Shown here in pieces: positions 43,232-50,367 of a DNA stretch of 64,000 nucleotides; position 1 is the first letter of the stretch, and each line of letters begins with the position of its first letter. Source of the stretch: Bullifex porci (GTDB lineage Bacteria > Spirochaetota > Spirochaetia > Sphaerochaetales > Sphaerochaetaceae); the NCBI RefSeq assembly GCF_009695635.1, contig NZ_VUNN01000002.1, positions 1-64,000 of the forward strand. The letters run 5' to 3'. The notes under the pieces were generated by a model. It saw nothing but the letters and a program-made list of their open reading frames with translations, was not told the origin of the DNA and ran no database searches. A program made the translations under genes and the position numbers.

Positions 43232-44224
43232 ATGAAAATAACACTAAAAAACCTAAAGAGGGATTATGGAACACTTCATGCAGTGCAGGATGTGTCTCTT
43301 ACTATCCCTTCTAATAAGATATATGGAATTATTGGTCGTTCAGGGGCTGGTAAGTCAACTTTAGTACGTCTAATTAGCATGCTAGAAAAGCCAGATAGTG
43401 GAGAGGTTTGGTACGATGAGGAAAGAGTTGATAACCTTTCTAAGAAGGAGCTAATTGCAAAAAGAAGAAGAATTGGAATGATTTTCCAAAACTTCAACCT
43501 GTTTTCTTCTAGAAATGCTTTAGAGAATATTGCTTATCCAATGGAGATTTGCCATATGGAAAAAGGCTATATTAAAAAGAGAAGTGAAGAGCTTCTAGCA
43601 TTAGTAGGCTTAGAGGGTAGAGGTGATGCTCCAATATCTACTCTATCAGGTGGTCAAAAGCAGAGAGTTGCTATCGCAAGAGCGCTTGCTGTTCAGCCAG
43701 ATATCTTATTTTGTGATGAAGCAACTAGTGCTCTAGACCCTCAAACAACAAGAGCAATATTGGCTTTAATTAAAGAAATTCAAAAGAAGATGAACCTTAC
43801 AGTTGTTATGATCACACACCAAATGGAGGTTGTTCGTGATGCCTGTGACTTTGTTGCTGTATTAGATTCAGGAAGAGTAGTTGAGGAAGGAAAGGTAAGT
43901 GAGGTCTTCGCATCCCCTGTATCTGATGTTACAAAGGACTTTTTATCAACTGGAACAAATATGAGTCAATCTGTAGTTAGATGGTCCCAGGAGCCTGGTC
44001 ACTATACTCTTCGTTTCCGCGGTCAAGCAACAGATGAACCTATAATTAGTAGCGTAACAAAGGAAACTGGAGCTCTATTTAATATTAGAGCTGCAGGGGT
44101 TCAGACTGTTAATGGTGAAGAGATGGGTATTATGGCATTAGATATCGGACCTAATGAGGAGGTTGCTAAAAAGGCAATCGAAAAGCTCAAAGAGGGTGGT
44201 ATTTCTGTGGAGGTAGTAAAATGA
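43232..44224 (+). CDS. metN: Methionine ABC transporter ATP-binding protein MetN
   Basis: A 330-residue ATPase with Walker A GRSGAGKST (35-43), the Q-loop in MIFQNFNLFSSR, signature LSGGQKQRVAIARAL near 140, Walker B ILFCDEATSALDP near 161 and the H-loop His in MITHQMEV. The last 75 residues form the NIL (C2) domain, which in MetN binds methionine and inhibits transport. Its stop overlaps the metI start (ATGA). I see no SAM riboswitch or T-box upstream. It energises methionine uptake with MetI and MetQ. Confidence 0.93.
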   Translation: MKITLKNLKRDYGTLHAVQDVSLTIPSNKIYGIIGRSGAGKSTLVRLISMLEKPDSGEVWYDEERVDNLSKKELIAKRRRIGMIFQNFNLFSSRNALENIAYPMEICHMEKGYIKKRSEELLALVGLEGRGDAPISTLSGGQKQRVAIARALAVQPDILFCDEATSALDPQTTRAILALIKEIQKKMNLTVVMITHQMEVVRDACDFVAVLDSGRVVEEGKVSEVFASPVSDVTKDFLSTGTNMSQSVVRWSQEPGHYTLRFRGQATDEPIISSVTKETGALFNIRAAGVQTVNGEEMGIMALDIGPNEEVAKKAIEKLKEGGISVEVVK

Positions 44225-44883
44225 ATCAGATGATTAATCTAGTTATGAGTGCCACAGGAGAAACTCTTGTAATGGTATTCTTTTCAACTCTATTTTCTTT
44301 AATTTTAGGGCTTCCTATTGGTGTGCTTTTACACGTTACCTCATCAGAGGAGCAGGGTGGTATCATCCCACAGCCAATTTTTAACAATATCTTGGGAAGA
44401 ATAGTAAATGTATTAAGAAGCTTTCCATTTATCATCCTTATGATACTCTTAATCCCACTTTCAAGATTAATTGTAGGTACAAGTATTGGAACTAAAGCTA
44501 CTATCGTACCTCTTTCAATTGCCGCTGCTCCATTTGTTGCAAGAATCATCGAATCTGCTTTAAAGGAGGTAGATCCAGGTGTTGTTCAGGCTGCTAAGGC
44601 TATGGGCTCAACAAATGCACAAATAATAATAAAGGTATTAATCCCAGAGGCAATGCCTTCATTGGTATCTGGTGTTACCTTGACTATCATTAACCTTATT
44701 GGATACTCAGCAATGGCTGGTGCTATTGGTGGTGGCGGTCTTGGTGACCTTGCTATTAGATATGGTTATCAGCGCTTTAGACCATCCTATATGGTAGCTG
44801 CTGTACTTGTTATTCTTATCCTTGTAGAGGTAATCCAGGTAGCAGGAAATAAGCTATCTGCTAAGCTATTAGCTTCACGATGA
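44221..44883 (+). CDS. metI: Methionine ABC transporter permease MetI
   Basis: A 220-residue permease with five hydrophobic segments. The EAA loop reads VVQAAKAMGSTNAQIIIKVL near 120, and GYSAMAGAIGGGGLGDLAIR near 160 is typical of MetI. It overlaps metN by 4 bp and the next gene by 4 bp, so three genes are translated as a unit. It forms the membrane channel for methionine. Confidence 0.92.
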   Translation: MNQMINLVMSATGETLVMVFFSTLFSLILGLPIGVLLHVTSSEEQGGIIPQPIFNNILGRIVNVLRSFPFIILMILLIPLSRLIVGTSIGTKATIVPLSIAAAPFVARIIESALKEVDPGVVQAAKAMGSTNAQIIIKVLIPEAMPSLVSGVTLTIINLIGYSAMAGAIGGGGLGDLAIRYGYQRFRPSYMVAAVLVILILVEVIQVAGNKLSAKLLASR

Positions 44884-45419
44884 AAAAAGAATTTAGAAAA
44901 AGAATTAAAGAGCTAAGACATATAATTCCTATAAAGGAGATCTTTCCTGAGGTGGGTAAGGATATTGAAGTACTCATCACAGGAAAGGAGCTTTTTAGTG
45001 AAGTAAACTCTGATATTCCTTCAAATGATGTAATTGAATATCTTGAAACCATTTCATCAAACCTTCCAATGGCTACTGAGCTTAATATAGTTGTTGATGA
45101 TGAGGTTGATTTCGAAAAGGTTCAAAAATCATATAAGAGCTTTATTGCGCTTTCATTAAAGAGAAAAATTAATGAATTAAGGGTCCTTACACTTAAGGTA
45201 AGTGCCTTTTTAATTGTTGGGGCTTTATTACTTATAGTCTCATATTTCTTAGAAAATCTAGCAAAAAGAGTTATCTACGATGCTGTTAATATTATTGGTG
45301 GCTTTTCAATTTGGGAAGCTGCTGATACCTTTGTATTTGCTCGCTCTGAAAAGAAAAAGGAAGTAATTACAATGCTTAAGCTATATAAAGCAAAGTGGAA
45401 AAAACGTAATATTAGTTAA
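44880..45419 (+). CDS. Conserved hypothetical protein coupled to metNI
   Basis: A 179-residue protein with a charged, probably cytoplasmic first 100 residues (RELRHIIPIKEIFPEV, IVVDDEVDFEKVQKSYKSF), one clear transmembrane helix near 112-130 (AFLIVGALLLIVSYFLE) and a second weak hydrophobic segment (IIGGFSIWEAADTFVF) followed by a basic tail. The gene overlaps metI by 4 bp. I do not recognise a family. Context suggests only co-expression with the methionine transporter. Confidence 0.6.
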   Translation: MKKEFRKRIKELRHIIPIKEIFPEVGKDIEVLITGKELFSEVNSDIPSNDVIEYLETISSNLPMATELNIVVDDEVDFEKVQKSYKSFIALSLKRKINELRVLTLKVSAFLIVGALLLIVSYFLENLAKRVIYDAVNIIGGFSIWEAADTFVFARSEKKKEVITMLKLYKAKWKKRNIS

Positions 45420-45470
45420 TCACCTGTGAATATCCGTTGCATAAAAATTTAAAAAAATGAATAAAAAATA

Positions 45471-45499
45471 TTGATTTTTTTCTTAAGGGTCGATATTCT
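45471..45499 (+). promoter_or_regulatory. Promoter of the metQ leader
   Basis: TTGATT (45471-45476), 17 bp, TATTCT (45494-45499). Transcription would start near 45506 and give a leader of about 200 nt before metQ, including the short Met-rich ORF. Confidence 0.6.
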
Positions 45500-45532
45500 A
45501 TTGCCAAGCTATCGAAATAAAGGAGATTGAAT

Positions 45533-45610
45533 ATGACAAATAATATTTATGCAATGTGTTCAGTTTCTATGATGGCTTCTTCAATGATGATGATGCCCGT
45601 TTGGGCATAA
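45533..45610 (+). CDS. Methionine-rich leader peptide upstream of metQ (25 codons)
   Basis: Behind a perfect AAAGGAG site, ATG 45533 opens 25 codons to TAA. Eight are Met: positions 1, 8, 13, 14 and the run 18-21 (SMMMMPVWA at the end). It lies between its own promoter and metQ, whose start is 95 bp after the stop. No SAM riboswitch or T-box is seen in the operon. A strong translation signal, extreme Met content and the transporter context make a regulatory leader peptide, stalling when charged tRNA-Met is scarce, the most likely reading. The coupling structure is not obvious: no T-run terminator is visible, only a hairpin CATCCA/TGGATG at 45671-45690 next to the metQ ribosome binding site. 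Confidence 0.65.
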   Translation: MTNNIYAMCSVSMMASSMMMMPVWA

Positions 45611-45670
45611 TATTTTAAATTAAACCATTTTTATAACCACAATCAAAAAATCTTAAAAATTAAATCATTA

Positions 45671-45699
45671 ACATCCATATTATTTGGATGGCGAAGGAG
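45671..45699 (+). promoter_or_regulatory. Hairpin beside the metQ ribosome binding site
   Basis: CATCCA, a 7-nt loop, then TGGATG sits immediately upstream of the AAGGAG (45694-45699) that serves metQ. It could modulate ribosome access in response to translation of the leader ORF. The stem is short, so this is tentative. Confidence 0.35.
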
Positions 45700-45705
45700 T
45701 ATATC

Positions 45706-46512
45706 ATGAAAAAATTATTTACTGTTTTAGTTGTTGTATTATTTGCATTTACATCTGTTTTCGCACAAGGAAGTAAAGAAGCTGCAGCTTCAAATGTCAT
45801 CAAGGTTGGCGCAACCCCTGATCCTCACGCAATTTTACTCAATCTAGTCGTTGATGACCTTGCAGCTGAAGGCTATACACTTCAGGTAATCGAATTTACA
45901 GACTATGTAACACCTAATGATGCACTCGAAAGTGGTGAGATCGATGCTAACTATTTCCAGCATATTCCTTACCTTGAATCATTTAATACAGAGCATGGTT
46001 ATCACCTTGTAAATGCTGGTGGTATTCACGTTGAGCCTCTCGCACTCTATTCAAAGAAGGTAGCAAGCTTAGCTGATCTAAAGAATGGTGCTACAATTGC
46101 AATTCCTAATGACCCAACTAATGAGGGTAGAGCACTTCTTCTCTTACAGTCTGCTGGTTTAATTAAGCTTTCTGCTTCTGCTGGTCTCGAAGCAACACCT
46201 TCTGATATCACAGAGAATGCAAAGGGTCTTAAGTTTAAGGAAATTGAAGCAGCTACACTCCCAAGAATTCTTGATGATGTTGATGCAGCTGTAATAAATG
46301 GTAACTATGCAATTCCTGCTGGCTTAATCGCAACTCGTGATGGTCTATTCGTAGAAGGTGCAGACAGCCCATATGTAAACGTAATCGCAGTTAAGGCTGG
46401 TAATGAAAACAATCCTGGCATCCAGGCTCTTGTAAAAGCACTTAAGAGCGAAAAGGTTGCTAAGTTTGTTAGTGAGAAATATCCAAACGGTGAAGTTGTT
46501 CTCGTAAAATAA
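45706..46512 (+). CDS. metQ: Methionine-binding protein MetQ
   Basis: A 268-residue NLPA-family binding protein. The signal peptide ends VFAQGSKEAA; unlike most MetQ proteins it has no lipobox Cys. The family motifs VGATPDPHAILL, DYVTPNDALESGEIDANYFQ and AIPNDPTNEGRALLLLQSAG are clear. AAGGAG at 45694-45699 supports ATG 45706 rather than the in-frame ATG 45688, which lies in the upstream hairpin. It binds methionine in the periplasm and hands it to MetNI. It is separated from metNI and has its own promoter and leader, so it can be regulated separately. Confidence 0.92.
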   Translation: MKKLFTVLVVVLFAFTSVFAQGSKEAAASNVIKVGATPDPHAILLNLVVDDLAAEGYTLQVIEFTDYVTPNDALESGEIDANYFQHIPYLESFNTEHGYHLVNAGGIHVEPLALYSKKVASLADLKNGATIAIPNDPTNEGRALLLLQSAGLIKLSASAGLEATPSDITENAKGLKFKEIEAATLPRILDDVDAAVINGNYAIPAGLIATRDGLFVEGADSPYVNVIAVKAGNENNPGIQALVKALKSEKVAKFVSEKYPNGEVVLVK

Positions 46513-46530
46513 TAATTAGTATTCTCTTTT

Positions 46531-46561
46531 GGGAGTGGTTGTCCTGGCCACTCCCTTTTTT
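46531..46561 (+). terminator. Terminator after metQ
   Basis: Stem GGGAGTGG (46531-46538) / CCACTCCC (46548-46555), 9-nt loop, six T. Confidence 0.9.
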
Positions 46562-46661
46562 CTTACCTAAGAAGGTAAGTAACAAAAAAAGATTAAAATA
46601 GAAGTGTATTTTATTAATCCTGTAATGATGAAAGACAATTTTTAATACTATATTAATAGGT

Positions 46662-47870
46662 ATGAATATTAGTTTAATTGTAATAATAAGTTTGTTAGTT
46701 TTAAATTTACTCTCCTTTATTGTTATTATTTTTAAAATAAAGCCTAATAAAGCTTCAAACAGAGATTTTCTTGAGCTTGAAAGAGAGCACAATGAGGGGC
46801 TAAATGAGTTTCGTGATTCCATCACAGAGCGTTTTGATACTCTAAATCATAGAAATGCAATATTAACTGAGAGTATTAATAAGACTCTTAATGAGGTATC
46901 TGTTTCAACTACTAGATTAATGCAATCTGTTAGCGTAAGCATGGAAAACCTTAGAAAGGAAAATAATGACCAGCTTGAGAGGATGAGAAGAGTAGTTGAT
47001 GAAAAGCTTCAAGAGACTCTTGAGAATAGAATATCTAAGTCCTTTGAGCAGGTTCAAAAGCAGCTTGAAGCTGTTTATAAGGGACTTGGAGAGATGCAGA
47101 GTCTTGCAAAAAATGTTGGAGACCTTTCTAAGCTATTTACAAATGTAAAGAGTAGAGGCGTCTGGGGAGAGGTTCAAGCAGAGGCTATAATTAATGAAAT
47201 CTTAACTGTTGATCAATTTGTTAAGAACTTTAAGCCAAAGGAGAGAAGCAGTGAGGTTGTTGAGTTTGCAATAAAGCTCCCAGGCAAAACAGAGAAGGAT
47301 AACTGCTACCTTCCAATTGATTCAAAGTTCCCTAGAGAGGACTATGAAAACTACGTTAAAGCTAGTGAAAATGGTAATATTGATGAAATGAGATATTACC
47401 AGACTCAGATGAAAAACAGAGTCTTATCAGAAGCAAAGGATATTTATTCAAAGTATATAAATCCACCAAGAACAACTGACTTTGCAATTTTATTTCTCCC
47501 AACTGAGAGTCTTTATGCTGAGATTCTATCAATTCCAGGCTTTACAGATAGCTTACAAACTCAATATAGAGTTACTATTGCAGGTCCAACAACACTTGCT
47601 GCCTTAATTAATAGCTTACAAATGGGCTTTAAAACTCTTGCAGTTGAGAAGCGAAGTCATGAGGTTTGGAAGCTGTTTGCAGCTATGAAAAAGCAATTTG
47701 GTAATTTTGCAAAGAGTGTTGATGCCGCAGTAAAAAGTATTGATAGTGCTTCCTTAAAGCTTAGTGATGTTTCTTCAAGAACTCAAAAAATATCTTCAAA
47801 GCTTGAAGCTATTGAGCTTCCAGAGGAGGATGCAAATACAGATATTATTCAAATTACTGATGAGCAATGA
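46662..47870 (+). CDS. rmuC: DNA recombination protein RmuC
   Basis: A 402-residue protein. There is one N-terminal membrane helix (1-22), a coiled coil with SISMENL/NDQLERMRRVVDEKLQ features to about 130, then the RmuC nuclease-like domain: SRGVWGEVQAEAI near 165, YLPIDSKFPREDYENY near 215, FAILFLPTESLYAEIL near 275 and GPTTLAALINSLQMGF near 308. RmuC limits inversion at short inverted repeats in E. coli. The length is close to the shorter family members. It is monocistronic between metQ and argF. Confidence 0.9.
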   Translation: MNISLIVIISLLVLNLLSFIVIIFKIKPNKASNRDFLELEREHNEGLNEFRDSITERFDTLNHRNAILTESINKTLNEVSVSTTRLMQSVSVSMENLRKENNDQLERMRRVVDEKLQETLENRISKSFEQVQKQLEAVYKGLGEMQSLAKNVGDLSKLFTNVKSRGVWGEVQAEAIINEILTVDQFVKNFKPKERSSEVVEFAIKLPGKTEKDNCYLPIDSKFPREDYENYVKASENGNIDEMRYYQTQMKNRVLSEAKDIYSKYINPPRTTDFAILFLPTESLYAEILSIPGFTDSLQTQYRVTIAGPTTLAALINSLQMGFKTLAVEKRSHEVWKLFAAMKKQFGNFAKSVDAAVKSIDSASLKLSDVSSRTQKISSKLEAIELPEEDANTDIIQITDEQ

Positions 47871-48019
47871 ATCTGCATTATTATTAAATTATTTATAGCT
47901 TTTTTAATGTGTGAAAATATTTTAATAAATATTTATGAAATAATAAATAATATTTATTTGATATAAAATATATATATTAAAAAATATAGAGATTAATATG
48001 CATATTTATGCAAATTCTA

Positions 48020-48048
48020 TTGACGATGCTTTTAGAAATTAATATATT
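48020..48048 (+). promoter_or_regulatory. Promoter of argF
   Basis: TTGACG (48020-48025), 17 bp, TATATT (48043-48048), with an AT-rich upstream tract. The start codon is at 48070, so the leader is very short. Confidence 0.6.
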
Positions 48049-48069
48049 ATTCTCCAAGAGGTGTATCTT

Positions 48070-49083
48070 ATGAAATTAAAGGGTCGTAGTTTTCTAACAT
48101 TAAAGGATTATACTAAGGATGAGATTATGTATTTAATCTCCTTAGCAGAAGAATTAAAGAAGAAAAAGTATGTAAAGCCTTGTGATCCAGGTGTAATGGG
48201 AAACTTGCTCTCAGGTAAAAATATCGTATTACTTTTTGATAAAACTAGTACTCGTACCCGTTGCTCATTTGAGGTTGCAGCTTTTGATGAAGGTGCTGGT
48301 GTAACCTTCCTCACAAATTCACAGATGGGTAAAAAGGAATCTCTTGAAGATACAGCTAAGGTTCTTGGACGTCTCTATGATGGTATTGAATATAGAGGCT
48401 TTAAGCACAGTGTAGTTGAGGATTTAGCAAAATATGCAGGAGTTCCTATTTGGAATGGTCTTACAGATGATGACCATCCTACACAGGTTCTTGCTGATTT
48501 CTTAACTGCTAAGGAGCATTTAAAGAAGCCTTTAGACAAGATGAAGCTTGCATACGTTGGAGATGGAAGAAACAATGTAGCAAATGCACTCTTCATTGGT
48601 GCTACTAAGGTAGGTATGGATTTTGCAGTTGCAACTCCAGAGAGTCTTTTCCCTGCTAAGGAATTAGTTGATGAGTGTAAGGCCTTTGCTGAGATTAGTG
48701 GTAGTAAAATTACAATAACTTCTAGTATTGAAGAGGCTGTAAATGGTGCTGATATCATTTATACAGATATTTGGTGCTCCATGGGTGAAGAGGATAAGAT
48801 GGCTGAGCGTATTGCTCTATTAAAGCCTTATCAAGTAACTATGGATGTGCTAAAGCTAACTGGTAATGAGAATTGTATCTTTGAACACTGCTTACCATCA
48901 TTCCATGATCTAAATACTACAACTGCTCAGATGGTAAAAGAGAAGTTTGGCTTAGATGAAATGGAAGTAACAGATGAGGTATTCAGAAGTAGCCACAGTG
49001 TAGTTTTTGATGAAGCTGAAAATAGAATGCATACTATTAAGGCTGTAATGGTTGCAACTATCTCAGATTCTCTCAGATTTTAA
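48070..49083 (+). CDS. argF: Ornithine carbamoyltransferase
   Basis: A 337-residue transcarbamylase. Carbamoyl-phosphate binding [12 protein letters not shown] is near 57, HPTQVLADF near 137, the ornithine loop DIWCSMGEE near 235 and [10 protein letters not shown] near 276. AGAGGTG before ATG 48070 sets the start. It makes citrulline from ornithine and carbamoyl phosphate, or works in reverse in the arginine deiminase pathway. No other arg or arc gene is nearby, so direction cannot be decided; arcB is an equally possible name. Confidence 0.9.
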   Translation: MKLKGRSFLTLKDYTKDEIMYLISLAEELKKKKYVKPCDPGVMGNLLSGKNIVLLFDKTSTRTRCSFEVAAFDEGAGVTFLTNSQMGKKESLEDTAKVLGRLYDGIEYRGFKHSVVEDLAKYAGVPIWNGLTDDDHPTQVLADFLTAKEHLKKPLDKMKLAYVGDGRNNVANALFIGATKVGMDFAVATPESLFPAKELVDECKAFAEISGSKITITSSIEEAVNGADIIYTDIWCSMGEEDKMAERIALLKPYQVTMDVLKLTGNENCIFEHCLPSFHDLNTTTAQMVKEKFGLDEMEVTDEVFRSSHSVVFDEAENRMHTIKAVMVATISDSLRF

Positions 49084-49090
49084 TTAATAG

Positions 49091-49117
49091 AGTGCTTCCT
49101 TTGTGAAGCACTTTTTT
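49091..49117 (+). terminator. Terminator after argF
   Basis: Stem AGTGCTTC (49091-49098) / GAAGCACT (49105-49112), 6-nt loop, then T run. Confidence 0.9.
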
Positions 49118-49124
49118 ATTATTA

Positions 49125-49201
49125 TTGACAGTGTCATAACTCTTTGACAAATTTGACAATAATATATTTACTTGTCATTTTTGACATTTTATCGATATAA
49201 T
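49125..49201 (+). promoter_or_regulatory. Promoter with six TGACA/TGTCA half-sites before the TetR gene
   Basis: Half-sites lie at 49125 (TTGACA), 49132 (TGTCA), 49144, 49153 (TTGACA), 49172 (TTGTCA) and 49181 (TTGACA). TTGTCA at 49172 with TATAAT at 49196-49201 (18-bp spacing) can serve as promoter. Several pairs form inverted repeats, which suggests autoregulation by the TetR product. Confidence 0.5.
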
Positions 49202-49207
49202 TACTTT

Positions 49208-49810
49208 ATGCCAAAAAAGATTGACCATGAAGAAAGAAAGATAACAATCCTAAAGAAAGCATTAGAGATTTTTGCTCGTGATGGATATAGAGATAGTAAT
49301 CTCTCTACTATCGCACAGGAGTGCGGGCTATCGCGTCCAACCTTATATCAATATTTTAAGGATAAGAAAGAAATCTACTACTATGCTGTAAAGCTTGTTA
49401 CAGGAAAAATGTTCTTTGAATATAGTCAAATGGCATGGGATGAAAGCTATGGTAATACTATAGATCGTATTTCTTGGATTTGCTGTGATATTGTTGACCA
49501 AGCTGTTGCTTCAGAGGGTGAGCTACAATCATTAATGGATGTTATGCTTCAAAGCAAGAGAGAGCATGTAGATTTTTCAGACATCATCATGAAAAGAACT
49601 GCGAAGCTTACTATTTTGTTTAAACGACTTTTAAATCACGGTGTTCAAAATGGTGAGATTATTCCAGGGTGTGATATAGAGATGGTTTCAAGACATCTAT
49701 TTACACTCTTGGAAGCTTTCTGCTTTCAAATTGCATTTTTGGGTAATTTCTCTGCTTCTGACTCTAAAGCATTTATTGCAACCTATCTCGATTTCTTCAG
49801 AAAAAAGTAA
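49208..49810 (+). CDS. TetR-family transcriptional regulator
   Basis: A 200-residue regulator. The helix-turn-helix lies in ILKKALEIFARDGYRDSNLS and IAQECGLSRPTLYQYFKDKK (residues 12-52), followed by a helical ligand-binding half (AWDESYGNTIDRISWICCDI, HLFTLLEAFCFQIAF). ATG 49208 is only 6 bp after the -10 box, so the mRNA may be leaderless. It has no obvious target beside it except its own promoter. The ligand is unknown. Confidence 0.82.
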   Translation: MPKKIDHEERKITILKKALEIFARDGYRDSNLSTIAQECGLSRPTLYQYFKDKKEIYYYAVKLVTGKMFFEYSQMAWDESYGNTIDRISWICCDIVDQAVASEGELQSLMDVMLQSKREHVDFSDIIMKRTAKLTILFKRLLNHGVQNGEIIPGCDIEMVSRHLFTLLEAFCFQIAFLGNFSASDSKAFIATYLDFFRKK

Positions 49811-49845
49811 TACCCTACTAATTTTGTAGGTAAATTAATAAAAAG

Positions 49846-49950
49846 ATTATTGCTTGCTGCAATCTCAGCTACTGTCCTCTTTCCGTCCATCGCTTCGATG
49901 GCTACCTGCTTCTTGAAACTTTCTGAGTAAGTTTTTCTGTTTCTTCCCAT
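49846..49950 (-). pseudogene. IS3-family OrfA transposase fragment
   Basis: On the minus strand from ATG 49950 about 35 codons read MGRNRKTYSESFKKQVAIEA, MDGKRTVAEIAASNN. This is the N-terminal helix-turn-helix of an IS3-family OrfA. The rest of the element is missing. Its start joins a truncated gene on the other strand, so the element probably inserted there and then decayed. Confidence 0.65.
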
Positions 49951-49965
49951 TGCTTTCTCTTTTTT

Positions 49966-50291
49966 CAGAGTCTAGCAATTATTTCTTACTTTTGCATCCT
50001 CCTGTCTATTTGGATGGTCTTAGTATACTTAAGGTTTATCTAGAAAATAATACAGATAAGAATGTTCTATTTTCTCTCGATTATTCATCTATAAATGGAT
50101 ATATGGCGGATCCATATTGGGCAACCTCTGTCCTACCATATTCTTCAAAGTATTCAACTATTAGCTGGAGTCAAAGAACTCTTGAAGAAAATTTAATATT
50201 TGAGGTTGAGGATATTGAGTTTGAGCTTAAGGCCTATGATTATTGGTTAAGTCCTAATATTGTTCAGAAGAAAATTAAAATAGAGCTTTAA
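49966..50291 (+). pseudogene. C-terminal fragment of a conserved hypothetical protein
   Basis: The frame reads ESSNYFLLLHPPVYLDGLSI, YLENNTDKNVLF, SINGYMADPYWATSVLPYSS, ISWSQRTLEEN and IEFELKAYDYW to the stop at 50289. The pattern of an N-x-T-D-K beta domain with NGYM.DPFWA is known from repeated C-terminal domains of uncharacterised secreted proteins of gut anaerobes. The N-terminus is lost at the IS3 remnant junction near 49960. Confidence 0.5.
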
Positions 50292-50367
50292 AAAAAACTT
50301 GTCGATTTACTCTTTGATAGTTACATTTTCGATTGTGTGAAGCGTTCTCCAAAGCTTGGAGATTATT

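Noticed and set aside
50292-50367. CIRCE heat-shock operator before clpB
   Set aside because: No TTAGCACTC...GAGTGCTAA-type repeat is present in the upstream region.
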